From positions 25,089,501 through 25,153,500 of the forward strand of contig JASDFA010000006.1 in NCBI GenBank assembly GCA_035772735.1: 64,000 nucleotides of DNA, in the 5' to 3' direction. The first letter of the stretch is position 1. Each line of letters begins with the position of its first letter. The notes beneath the pieces are model-generated. The model did no database searches. It was not told the DNA's origin and saw only the letters and a program-made list of their open reading frames with translations. Source of the stretch: Datura wrightii (Eukaryota; Streptophyta; Magnoliopsida; Solanales; Solanaceae). Below, piece after piece: positions 46,561 through 58,615 of the stretch. Made by a program: the position numbers and the translations under genes.

Positions 46561-49500
46561 TCCTCCCCCCCCCCCCTAGGAACATTCGTCCTCGAATGTC
46601 ACTTTAGCTTACAGGAATCTAACTCTTTTAACTGCTATTTTGAAAAAATTTCAGCAGTCTCCCCTGTAATATGGACTATCTGAAAACCTTGAAATGCAGA
46701 AAAAGTCCAATACAGGCATTTCACATAACACTATAAACAACTCTTTCACAGTAAGATGATAGACAACTGAGCATTACATATAACATAAATTGTAAAACAA
46801 CAATTGAACCAACAATTTCACCTTAACTGCGTAATCTGAATTAAGTTTGGAACAAATGAGGATATCTGGATCTCATGTCGTCGTCGGCTTCCCAAGTCAT
46901 CTCTTCTCTATTCATGTTTCTCTACAATACCTTAACAGAAGCGACATCTTTAGTTCTCAACCTGCGAACTTGCCGATCTAATATGGCTATTGGAACCTCT
47001 TTGTAGGCTAATTCCTCAGTATCCTGGATGTCCTCAATTGGCAAAACTCGAGATGGATCCTCTATGCACTTCTGTAGTATCGACACATGAAAGATCGGGT
47101 GACCAGATTCCAACTCTGAAGGTAGATCTAGCTCATATGCTACCTGGCCTATTCTCCGTAGGATTCGATATGGCCTGATAAACCTAGGGCTAAGCTAGCC
47201 CTTTTTACCAGACCTCAGTGCGTCCTTCATTGGCAAAACCTTCAGAAATACCCAGTTGCCTATATCAAATTCCATACTTCTACGTCGTACATCAGCGTAA
47301 GATTTTTGGCGGCTCTGAGTTGTCAACAGGCGTTCTCTGATAAGCTTTACTTTCTCTTCTGAATGGTGGATTATGTCTGGCCCAATTAACTCTGATTCTC
47401 TTACATCGAACCAACCAACTGGGGACCTGCATTACCGCCCATATAAGGCCTCGTAAGGTACCATCTGGATTGCCGAATGACAACTATTATTGTAAGTAAA
47501 TCCAAGAAGGGGTAAGTGCTCATCCCAACTGCCTCCGAAGTCTAACATGCACGCCCGTAACATATCCTCGAGCGTCTGGATGGTACATTCTGCCTGTTCA
47601 TCTGTTTGAGGATGGAAAGTTGTACTCAAATTAACTTGTGTCCCTAGGCCCTTTTGAAAGGACTGCCAGAATTTAGCTGTGAACTGCGCTCCTCTGACAA
47701 AAATGATCAATATGGGAACACCATGCGATCGAACTACTTCCTTGATATATAATTCTGCATAGTCCTCAGTTGAGAAGGTGGCCCTGATTGAAAGAAAATG
47801 AGCTGACTTCGTCAATCTGTCAACAATCACCCAGATGGAATCAAATCTGCGCCTGGTATGGGGTAATCCTGTCACGAAATCCATATTGATTGCCTCTCAT
47901 TTCCACATAGGCACTTCTATTTCCTGTGTCAATCCATCGGGTTTTTTATGTTCCACCTTTACCTGTTGGCAGTTAGGACATTGTGCTACAAACTCTACTA
48001 CCTCCTTCTTCATTCCCTACCACCAGAAAATCTCTTTTATGTCATGATACATCTTTGTTGAACCTAGGTGAATAGAATAATGGGAATAATGTACCTCTGC
48101 CATGATCTGTTGGCGAAGCCCTTCCACATCTGGAGCGCAGAGGCGACCCTTACATCTCAAAACCCCATCCTCGGTTACCTCAAAGGTTGGTACTTCTCCC
48201 TGATGTACCTTATCTCTAAGATGTGCTAAATGAGGATTTTCATACTGCCGCTCTTTTACTTCTACAACTAGGGATGATACTGCAGTATTCTGAATTATGG
48301 CTCCATGATCCTCTATATCAACTATCTGAACTGCCAAGCTGGCTAGCCGGTGCAATCTCGGGTCATTTCCCGTTGTTCTGGCCTCAGATATGCCAAAATG
48401 CCCATAGATCGGCGGCTAAGAGCATCCTCCATAATATTAGCTTTCCCTGGGTGATACAAGATGTTCACATCATAATCTTTCAATAATTCTAACCAACGGC
48501 GTTGTAGCAAATTTAGCTCTTTCTGTGTGAAAATGTATTAAAGACTTTTATGGTCAGTAAGAATATCCACATGCACCCCATATAAGTAATGCCTCCATAT
48601 CTGTAAGGCGTGAACTACTGCAGCTAACTCCAGATCATGGGTGGGATAGTTTTTTCATGTTTTCTCAATTGCCTCGAAACATACGCTATTACCTTTTCAT
48701 GTTGCATAAAACACACCCTAATTCGACGCCTGAAGCGTCACAATACACCGCATAACCCTATGAACCTTACGGCAAAGCTAACACTAGTGCTGATGTCAAT
48801 CTGTTTTTCAATTCCTGGAAACTCAGCTCACAAGCTTCGGTCCACTGAAACTTGGCTGCTTTTTGAGTCAATTTAGTCAAAGGTACTGACAGGGTAGAAA
48901 ACTCTTCCACGAACCTTCTGTAATACCCGGCTAACCCCAGGAAACTGCGAACCTCTGTTGGGGTCGTAGGTCTAGGCCATGTTTTCACTACCTCAATTTT
49001 CTGCGAATCGACTTGAATACCAGCCTCTGATGCAATGTGGCCCAAGAAAGCTACAGAATTCAACCAGCACTCACATTTAGAAAACTTTACATATAACTGG
49101 CGGTCTCTGAGGATCTGAAGTACTGCCCGAAAATGATCTTTATGTTCTGCTTCTGAGAGGAAGTAGACTAAAATATCATCAACGAATACTATTACAATAG
49201 ATCCAAATACGGCATGGAGATACTATTCATTAGGTCCATGAACACTACTGGCGTGTTTGTCAACCCGAAGGACATAATTAAGAACTCAAAATGGCCATAC
49301 CTAGTCCTGAAAGTTGTCTTCGGGATATCTTTTTCCCGAACTCGAACTTGGTGGTACTCGGATCTCAAATCAATTTTAGAGAAATATTTCTCCCCTTGTA
49401 GCTGATCAAACAAATCATCTATTCTCGGAAGAGGATATTTATTCTTGACAATAATTTTATTCGATTGCCGGTAATCTATGCACATGCATAGAGACCCATC

Positions 49501-50449
49501 CTTCTTTTTCACAAACAGGACTGGTGCACCCCACAGTGACGTACTGGTCTGATGAAACCCTTATCTAACAAATCTTTTAACTGTTCTTTTAATTCTCTTA
49601 ATTCAACAGGGGCCATTCGATACAGGGTTATGGATATAGGCTGAGTATCTGGTAGCAAATCTATGGAGAAATCTATTTCCCGCTCTGGGGGAATACTGGG
49701 AAGTTCATCTGAGAATACATCTGGGAACTCATTAACAACTTGGATAGACTGGAGAGTTGGGGATTCTGCTTACACATCTCGAACCCTGACAATATGGTAG
49801 ATACAACTCTTTGCTATTAACTTTTTCGCCCGAAGATAGGATATAAACTTACCTTTCGGTGTAACTATATTACCTCTCCGCTCTTGCACAACCTCTTTCG
49901 GAAAGTGAAATCGGACAATTCTGATCCAACACTCTACAATAGCATAACATGGTGCCAACCAGTCCATACCTATAACCACATAAAATTAATCATTTCTAGT
50001 TCTACCAGATCTACTGAGGTCGGACGACCCACAACCTCTACTGTACAACCCCGGTAAATTCTTTTAGCAATAATAGAGTCACCAACAGGAGTAGATACCA
50101 AAAAGGGTCGTTGAAGAAATTCTGGTGCTATATCAAACTTTCGGCCTACTAACGGAGTAACATACGACAAAGTGGAGCTCGGATCTATCAAAGCATAAAT
50201 TGAGTGAGAACAAACATCTAATATATCTGTCACAACATCTGAGAACGACTCTGACTCCTGTCCGCCTGGTAATGCATAGGTGCGATTCTGACCACTACCT
50301 GAACTAGATGCCCCTAATCTACCTCGGCCTCTATCGGCTGGAGCTGAGGGCCTGAGCCCTGCAAAAGGTGTTGGGGCATACGAACCTGCTGAGGATCTAT
50401 TATGCTGGTCCTGACCGCCCTGGCTTCTAGTCGGCCAGTCTCTCATCAT
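46561..50449 (-). pseudogene. Degraded pol of the rearranged element
   Basis: It begins, in minus-strand sense, with protease: YALIDPSSTLSYV near 50185, where Ser replaces the Gly usual after the catalytic Asp. RT pieces follow: YRQSNKI near 49475, FSKIDLRSEYHQ near 49370, and FVDDILVY in another frame near 49165. RNase H-region pieces come next (SVAFLGHIA near 49055, LAGYYRRFVEEFSTL near 48915). Integrase comprises the zinc-binding region near 48000, DFVTGLPHTRRRFDSIWVIV near 47880 and HPQTDEQAECTIQTLEDM near 47610. A chromodomain-side piece (VAILDRQVRRLRTKDVASVK) is at about 47000-46925. Frameshifts and stops are frequent. A purine tract (AGGGGGGGGGGGAGGA on the minus strand) precedes the LTR at 46561. 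Confidence 0.87.
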
Positions 50450-50930
50450 GTGCCCCTCCTGCCCGCAGGTATAATAGGCACTGGAACCACATCTGCACCT
50501 CCCCAGATGTTGTTTATGGCAAGTACTGCATCGAGGTATTGTTAACTCTGTCTGGTCTGGCCCCCTCTGCTTTTGCTAGCTGGGCGCTCGTGAAATTTCG
50601 TCGGGGCCTGACTGCCTCCGAAGATCTAATCTGCTGTCCTGTTGCTGCTGAAATGGGGGACTGGGTGGCCTGCCTGAGAAACGGGATCTGGGCCCGTCCT
50701 GAAAATCTGCATGGAAATCTACGGTTCTAGCCCTCCGACGCTGCTCCTGACTTGACCTATCCATAGCATACTGCACTGTCTGAGCTCTTCTATATTCTGA
50801 GCAAAAGCCTGGATCCATGAAATGTCCATATCCTCTCGCAGAGTGGCTGTAATGCAAGATTCTATATATTCTGGCGCCAGCCCATTAATAAACCGGTGCA
50901 CCTTGGCTGGCATGGTGTCAACAAATGAGG
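50450..50930 (-). pseudogene. Truncated gag (C-terminal part) of the rearranged element
   Basis: Minus-strand reading from 50930: YAPSFVDTMPAKVHRFINGL, then EYIESCITATLREDMDISW, and a nucleocapsid knuckle near 50500-50455 reading YYTCGQEGHMMRDWP. There the first Cys of CCHC is Tyr and the last is Trp. The N-terminal half of gag is missing; at GTGCATA (50931-50937) gag sequence ends and the duplicated host flank begins a few bases later. Confidence 0.82.
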
Positions 50931-50938
50931 GTGCATAA

Positions 50939-51717
50939 TCTATTTGTGGTGTAAATCTAAAAAAATAAAAGAAAATATTTGAGTTATTTTTCCTTTTTGA
51001 TATTTAGGAATTTTTTTAACCTTATTTTATTATATTAGGCTTCTACCTGTGGCATAACTTTATAGTGAAATATTTAAATAAAATAAAATAATACTAATAA
51101 TAATATATGAAAGTTCCCCCCACCCCCCCCCCCCCCCCCCTTTTTCATTTGGAATGTCTTCTCTTTTTTTTCCTTTTTGATGGAAGGAAATTTTATTTCA
51201 TAGTCACGAAAAGTTTTTATTTTTTCTTTTTAATAGTAATGTCCTAATATTTTTATATTTTCAAATTCTTTTATATTATACATTTTTTCACTATAAAAGA
51301 ATTTATAATTGCATTATTTAATTCATCAACTCTACTACATCAACACCTTTGATTCAATCTCCAACCTTGTATGTTTTCGTGTTAATATATCTTCTTCTTT
51401 TTTCATGATATGAATTTTTTTATGTTATGGATTTGTAAAACACAATAGTAATTGTTATGTATGCTCAAGTTGTTTGTAATCAAAATACTTTAACTTAGAT
51501 TGTATCCTTTAGTTGAGTCTAATATTAATACTATGTTATCTCATTTAATTGAGTCTTATACTGATATTATGTGATTTAGATTTTGTGTTTTTTATAACTG
51601 ACATTCTTCATCTACTCGTACATTCACAAGTTTCATCTATTCAGGTAAAGTAATCTCTTCATCTCATAAAATATTTTTTTATAAAATTATAAATTATTAT
51701 AATGATGATTGTTGTGC
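50939..51717. repeat. Direct duplicate of genomic flank 43859-44620
   Basis: Collinear with 43859-44620 throughout, including CCTTATTTTATTATATTAGG, the TTTTTGATGGAAGG block and the terminal GATTGTTGTGC. Differences include a C-rich run near 51120-51142, an internal 18-bp loss near the start (between TTTGTG repeats) and an insertion near 51360. It lies between truncated gag and the right LTR. Confidence 0.9.
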
Positions 51718-53794
51718 TGTCACACCCCACCTTGGGGGTATGACTGGCACCTGGTGCCTTACTGGTCTGAACTAACTTGACTGGATTGGGGCACGTTTGA
51801 CACTTAATTAAAGAAACGAACAGGCTATATCTCGGCTATAAGTACAGCCCCTGGCCGACAAGGCCATCTGTAAAAGAAGACAGTTGACCACAACAACGCA
51901 ATAACAGGGATTCTATGCGGGCCGACAAGGCCACCATGTTGTCTAGTTATAACTGAAAAGTAAATCAGGAAATAAACTATGCTATGGCCGCCTAGGCCGC
52001 CAACTAACAGCTAAACAAGGCTCCACACAGCCAACATAGAAAATAAAGCATACACGGGCCCCATACAGCCAACAACTACTAATCACAGGGAATGTACAAT
52101 AGTCTGCAAGCCTCTAGGAGTGATATAATGGTCGAGACAGGGCCCCGACCTACCCAAAACTGTACATCAAAAGTACAAACCTCTACTAACTTTCAACTCC
52201 GGAGGGAAGAAGCTGAATAAACTACTGACTTCAGCTAAAGACTAGGAACGTCCCGAATCGCGTCTATCCGCACCTTCAGGTAAGCGATGCAGCACCCCGG
52301 GTGGGCGTCAGTACAACATGTACCGAATATGTAAGGCAGAAAGATAATAACCGACTGAAAGCTGGTAAAACTGTAGTAATTAAAGGAAGAGAGTAAGGAT
52401 TTAACCTGAATACCTTCATTGTCTGAATTATCTAAACAACAAGTCTATATACGCAAACAAGAACCTAATTGGGCCCCCACAATCCCGGAAGGTACAAACA
52501 ACACAGAAGAACCTACCTGGGCCCCCATAAGCCCCAGTAAGTACAAACAAGTTCCACTCTTACTATCTGAGTACTAAGGATGGTGTGTACTGTAACTGGG
52601 GATGGCCCTCGCGGCCTCAATCTGGTGAAACTCATTACGGCCCTCGCGGCCTCAATTTGATGGAACTCAATACGGCCCTCGCGGCCTTAGTAAATAGAAC
52701 TCAATACTACTCTCGCAGCCTCAGTAAATGAAACTCTATATGACCCTCGCGGCCTCAATAAATGAAACTCAATACGGCCCTCGTGGCCTCAGTAAATAGA
52801 ACTCTGTATGGCCCTCTCGGCCTCAATAAATGGAACTCAATGCGGGATAACATCTAACTACTCAACATCGAAATATGACCATTCTAGCTAGATTAACTCG
52901 AACAAGAATTATTATTTTGTCACCATAGGCTTAATTCAGTTTATAACAGCTGACACCAATAGGTTTACTTTGAAGTACTATAGACACACGGGTCGTACTA
53001 ACTTTACGAAGAACGTAACTTGCTGAAGGAATAGCCTTACATACCACAAGTGTCGACTTTCTGTCTAACCGACGAGTTTCAATCTGTATTCAACAACCCT
53101 TTCCAATTGTAATCGTATTACTGGGAGAATGAGACTAGTTTCAGTACTAAATTTGGCAAAAATGATAACTTTTAATACTAATATTAACTATATTTTAACT
53201 TAACACAACACGGTTGAAAACGTATAATTTCTCGAGGGTTCAGAAGGAAGAAATACTTACTTGAAGCCTGTGATCGAATAGAAATTAGTTTGGAGCAATT
53301 TCGACAACCTTTGCTCCACGGGGCTACGATTTGCCGGGTGAATTTTAAGAAAATAACTCCGCAGTAATGCTCCCTGCAAGCTTATAATACGATACCTGAA
53401 GTTAATTTGAATTTAGGCTGTGTTTGGCAGTGTAAACGGAGGAAAATTACCTTAAAGTTGCGTCTTTCTTTCTCTGGATGAAGATATATATGTATATGAA
53501 ATAAAACAATTGAAATCAATTGAATTTATATAAAACTTGGGCAGTGGACAGGGGTTCCGTGGCATGGACCCCAACGTGTCATATAACGGGCGTGTCACGG
53601 AGCCCATCGCAGAGGGGGAGGGTCCGTGACACGTTGCCCCTATTTGGTAGCTTGTCCGGCCTTCTCCCTCGCTCCCCCGATCCCGCGCTTGTTCTATCTT
53701 TTTTCGGGCTCTTTCTCGTGCGCATCGTACTCCGAAACTCTTGCTAATGTACGAATATGTTGTCTTAACCCATAGAGACTTATGGGGTGTAACA
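51718..53794 (-). repeat. 5'-side LTR of the rearranged locus
   Basis: 2077 bp with TG..CA ends. Flanked by TGTGC on both sides (51713-51717 and 53795-53799), so taken alone it looks like a solo LTR with its own target duplication. It has the segment near 53170-53290 that is missing from the other LTR. Contains the 34-bp minisatellite at 52600-52850. Confidence 0.92.
52600..52850. repeat. 34-bp minisatellite in the second LTR
   Basis: Seven or so units with the GGCCCTCGCGGCCTCA core, collinear with 45530-45750 but apparently with one unit more. Some units have decayed (for example ACTACTCTCGCAGCC). Confidence 0.85.
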
Positions 53795-53799
53795 TGTGC

Positions 53800-54280
53800 A
53801 TAATCTATTTTAGATTATTGCAATGGAATCTGAAAAGGATTTCGTGAATAAAATTGTGTCAATTAATAACTTACGTCGATATGATTCTCATTGGATAATA
53901 AAGTCTTAGTAATTGGACTTGGATTAGTAAAAGAGTATAGAAAGGGAACAAAGAAAGGTGCATAAATGACTAAAAGATTAGTTGACGAAGAGATAGTAAT
54001 TTTTTTTCGTATTATATTCTATATTTATATTTTACTCATGTAAAAGCCAGCATTTCTTTAACCTTTTAATCAAATGTTATTTCTATTACATTTTTGTTCA
54101 TTGAAACATGTATTAGAACAAACTGAATAAAGAACTACTAGACTGGATCAAACTTTTAAACATAATCATTTATCAATTTAAAATTCATAAATTTCTTTCT
54201 AAATTCTTATATTGTTAAACAAACACATTTTTTAAATATTATTTATGCTATTTTTATAAATCTATTGTTATTAATATGTG
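53800..54280. other. AT-rich intergenic DNA, right flank of the rearranged element
   Basis: Begins ATAATCTATTTTAG directly after the target duplication. The first 15 bases including the duplication (GTGCATAATCTATTT) are also found at the gag breakpoint, 50931-50945. No gene is visible. Confidence 0.7.
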
Positions 54281-54282
54281 TA

Positions 54283-55145
54283 GGAGTGTTCATGGTTCGA
54301 TTTGGATCAGTTTTTAATCAAAACCAAAAACCAAAACCAAACCAATTTAGTCGGTTCTTAAATTTCTAAAATCAAACCAAACCAAATAAAATATAAATCA
54401 TCAATTTGTTTCTTGTCGGTTTGGTTCAATTTTGTTTGATTTTTCAGTTTATAACTAGCTAATAATAAATTGATAATAGTAAAACAACAAAGACATGAGA
54501 TAACTATTTCAAATGAACATTATGAATTAACAAATTTCTCTTTACTATCACAAGATAAATGTATCTGAATTTTCTATTATTTTTCAATACTATTCCAAAG
54601 TTTTAGCATGTTTAAGTTGCATAACTGTAGAGGTTCTTCCATTTCACATGTTTAATATCCACACAGAAATAATATATAACTTTAAATAGAATGGTCGACC
54701 CTTCAAAGATCAAAGGGGCAAACGATTGAAGAGTAGATGGATGTCTTAGCAAAGAAAATTAAAACTCGACAATATGCCACACTACATATAAATAATTAAA
54801 ACTAGAATGTTGAGTTTAAACATATTTTTTAAGAAATAAAGTTTAAAAATATTGTAGTGCATGTAAAATAAGTATACTAAAATCAAATTAATGATTAAAA
54901 AGTATAAAATATTTATAATTATTTATGAAAAACTAATATCATATATTCAAATAACTATAAAATTTATCGATTTGGTTTGATTATTTCTTCGACTTTTTTA
55001 GTAGAACCAAAACCAAACTAAATATTATCGATTTTTAAAATTTTAAAAATCAAAACAAACCAATCCAAACCAAATGTCAGTTTTTTTAATTAGTTTGATT
55101 TGGATTGCGGTTTGGTTTGATTTTTCACCAAATTGTAAACACCCC
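54283..55145. mobile_element. TA-flanked inverted-repeat element (non-autonomous DNA transposon)
   Basis: The termini GGAGTGTTCATGGTTCGATT and (reverse complement of the right end) GGGGTGTTTACAATTTGG form imperfect inverted repeats. TA dinucleotides flank both sides (54281-54282 and 55146-55147). Both ends are followed inward by AACCAAACC/GGTTTGGTT-rich sequence. The middle is AT-rich and non-coding. I recognise the GTTCATGGTTCGGTTTGG end from dispersed plant repeats, but I do not assign a superfamily. Confidence 0.65.
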
Positions 55146-55194
55146 TAAAATATGAGGGACACGCGCGAGGCGCGTATGCATAAACTTGTGTGTG

Positions 55195-55198
55195 TTTT

Positions 55199-55239
<41 letters not shown>

Positions 55240-55240
55240 T
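55195..55240. repeat. Compound (TG)n(TA)n microsatellite
   Basis: About 13 TG units followed by about eight TA units. Confidence 0.93.
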
Positions 55241-58200
55241 ATAATTATGTATACATAATATATTATTTTTTATTACTAATTGTGTTCATCAAATTATATT
55301 TAATAATAATATTTTAATAAATAAAAGACTACAAATATACAATCAAAAGAGAAATAAGAAAGCCCATATTGGGTCCAAGCCCACAAAATGATAAATAAGG
55401 TTTCAACACTAAGGTCATTGTTGAGCTACTTCACTTCCTCCAACACCTAAAAAATTTGTGCAGCAGGTCATTTGGTCTTTGATTCACGATGGTCTGACGG
55501 TGAAGTGATGTTTCTCTGATGAGAAGTTCAATTGAGGAAGATGATTGTTTTTGCCTCCATGATTTTGTTTATTTTTGTGTTGGAAAGTTGAGTTGAGGAA
55601 GCAGAGATCATGTTTTGCAATTAAGTAACAAAACTAATCAATACATTGCATTTAAGGTTGCTATTTTGAAAAAGTATTTACTTCATTTAATACCTTAAAG
55701 TTGTGTAGATATATAAAATTTTGGGTTGTTGTCTTCTGTGATGAAAAGGTTAAAACGACCAACCATAAGAAGTACTGTGTTATGCCTAATGTTGGTGTTG
55801 TTTTGTTGGTTCTTCATGCAATGTATTAGTAACATTTGGTCCATATACATACCAAATTATGGTTATTATTTCATCTATTCATTATATTAATGTAGTTTAT
55901 TCATTGATCGCATAGTTTATTATTCATTTTTTTAAATTTTAGTGTATGATGAATAACCAAATAACCGAACCAAATCGAACCAAAACTATTAATAACCAAA
56001 CCGATAAAGATATATTTTAGTTGGTTTGATTTGGTTTTAATAATTTTAAAACCAATTAATTTAGTATGATTTTGAATTTGGGTTTGACCAATAACCGAAC
56101 CAAATTGAACCGTGAACACCCTTACCTGCAGTGTGTTGAAATAAGTTTTTGCACGAATTGTCCATATCTTGGAATAGTCTTTAATTTTTATGCCTCAAAT
56201 TAGTGGTCTTTTATTTTTGTCCTTACTCTTCATTTAAATGAAAATTTGTGTGGAAGAAGGGGACTAAGAATTTCATAGGAGAATTTGGTAGGTCCCGACA
56301 CTTGAAAAGTGAAGAGACTAAAATACTCTTAATTATGTCCTAATTTTGCAAGTCAAACTTTTGTATTTTCCGACCTAAATTATGTAATAACTCATTTAGC
56401 CACAAACTCGAAGACTTCATTTGAATTCTCAGTTTATAACCACAAATTCAAAAACAAAAAATTCCTCAAGTAGTGAAATTTGAAACCTAAGATTCCTTTT
56501 AACTCTTATAATAAGAATTTATTTTCAACTCTTATAAATTCTATAAAAGTACTATTAGCAATGCAATTTTATATATTTAATTTTATATTCCACTAATAAT
56601 TTCATTTCATTTGATTAACAATCAATCGTCTATCAATAAGTCCTTGAAGAACTTTGAATCATAAGTTGTGGATGTATTTTTAAACACCAACAGAATTATT
56701 GTTTTAACGAAAAGTAGGTTTTTCGTGTTTACTTCAAGGACATATTTCATAAAATGACTAAATGTTGAGACAGTGGCTAAATTTTAATTAATAATGTGAA
56801 AAAAGTGATTATTTTTCTATTTTATCCCCCAAATGTTACTAACTTATATAGTTGTATTAGTATTACAATCTTCAAAGAAAGGGATCTAACAAAACGTAAC
56901 TTTATATTCAAAGGTTAAAAATTTGAAAATTTTAACTTCGAATTTGATATCTGCTTCAAATCTGACGGTTTGAATTTAAAAACTTCGTGTTTGTGACTTA
57001 AATTTAGACCTGCATGTCTAAAGTCGATTTTGATTCGGATATATACTTCAAAAATGCTGCAAATTTTGGTTATTTCTTGAGTAGATGTCCTTATAATGGC
57101 TGTTTGTGCACTTCACCCGTTGTTTTGTGTGCTCTTTTACCAAAATATTCTAAGTTGGATAATTAATTTGTTAAGAATTTCATAAAATGATCATGTTTAT
57201 CAGAAGTCGACAATCGAGTGATTCTACTAGAAAAAGGTTATATACGTTCCCTGTCAAAGTGCGGAGTCAGTATTTAAGGTTCATAGGTTTAAAATTTTAG
57301 TTCTTTATGTTATTGGGTTTTGAATTAATAATTTACACATATTCAATAAATTCCTTCAATGAAATACAAAATTGGGATCAAAGCTACTGAATTTGGTTGA
57401 ATCCGTAACGGATATACTAGCTTCGCCCCTGGGTGAGTACACTAAATAGAGTTAAGAAAGGAATAAACGGGGACACCTGTAAACTCGGATAACCTTGTGA
57501 TAGCGCTGAATCTACTCGATCCACATTCAATATAAGTAGGTGCAGTTGGATAACATTGTCAAAGATTATAGATCTATGCATGCGTGATTGTAAAGACACG
57601 CTCTTCACTTTACAATGTGTATATATTGTTGTAGTCTATCTACATTCGTAATATGAAGTGAAATACACTTACATCTTTAAGAACTTTTATTTTGAGTAGT
57701 TTTATTTGGCAAAACGCATACATTTTGTTTTAGTAGTTGGGTAACGACGAATAAGAGCATTTGGTGACTATGACCTAAAGGAGTTCTTTTCTTATTACAT
57801 GTTTGATCTGTGTGTGTTTTTTTTAAGGTGTTTGTCTAAGCTTTTAGAGAAAAAAATAAGTGTTTTTAAACGGTAGTAAAAATTATTTTTCAAAAGCTAA
57901 AATAATAATTTTTCTCCAAAAAGCAGTTTTGAGATATTGAGAAATTATAAACCTTTGTGCCCTTCTCCTTGCCTTGTGAAATCATCATGATTCTGCTTCT
58001 TTTTTGAAGTGGACTTTTTCTTCTTTTGATTCTTTGAGGATTTTTTGTGAATTCTCTTTAGTTCTGAATCAATATGCTGTCCCTTCATGCAAATGTCCCC
58101 AAAAAGTGTCTTTTTCTCATGTGCTTGAGATGCTAATAGTTATTTGAACAACTTTGAAAGATCTTTCATTTCTTTAATGATGGCAATAATATAAACACAC

Positions 58201-58615
58201 GTCTTTTGTAAGACTAATCAAAATTTTCTAAAAATTTCATTATTTCTCATTTTACCACCCAGTGCATGAAATACGACAAAAAAAATGCCAAATAATCGCA
58301 CATTTGGTCTTGAAATACATCAGCTAGTAGACTATCCATCCATAGAAAAAATACAGATAATAGATAAAATTTGGAAAAGATCACTTGAAATTGGCCAAAG
58401 GTCCACGAGCACGCCCCAGTGGGACTTTTCTATTCAATCACAAGGTACAAAAGTAATTTTTCGCCGCAGAATTACAGGGTAGAGTATGAAACACTCACAT
58501 GTTCTAAACAACATTGTGACAATTATTGAACTTGCTACAAAATAAAATTACAAAAGGAATGTGAATCCACTAATACTTCTAAAGGAGTGTTACAACAAGA
58601 GGGTCATCCGAGTGA
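55241..58615. other. AT-rich intergenic DNA
   Basis: No gene could be supported. 55965-56123 carries the right end of a relative of the 54283-55145 element (ATAACCGAACCAAATTGAAC, then CGTGAACACCCTTA). 57240-57430 contains a dispersed-repeat-like stretch (GCGGAGTCAGTATTTAAGG, ending CTAGCTTCGCCCCTGG). The remainder is unremarkable. The last 100 bases are probably 3' UTR of the AP-4 gene. Confidence 0.55.

Larger units (their letters stand above)
44621..53794 (-). mobile_element. Rearranged Ty3/gypsy locus: two LTRs, truncated interior, internal copy of the flank
   Basis: Minus-strand order from the right: LTR (53794-51718), a copy of the left genomic flank (51717-50939), truncated gag (about 50930-50450), degraded pol (50449-46561) and LTR (46560-44621). 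TGTGC stands left of both LTRs (44616-44620 and 51713-51717) and right of the outer LTR (53795-53799). There is no leader or primer site between gag and the right-hand LTR, as would be expected in a normal element; host flank is there instead. The family is the same chromovirus group as 9660-18627. Confidence 0.88.

Noticed and set aside
58285..58482. 65-codon plus-strand frame (MPNNRTFGLEIHQLVDY...)
   Set aside because: It looks protein-like but I recognise no family, and it has no neighbours or splice context. It is not supported as a gene.
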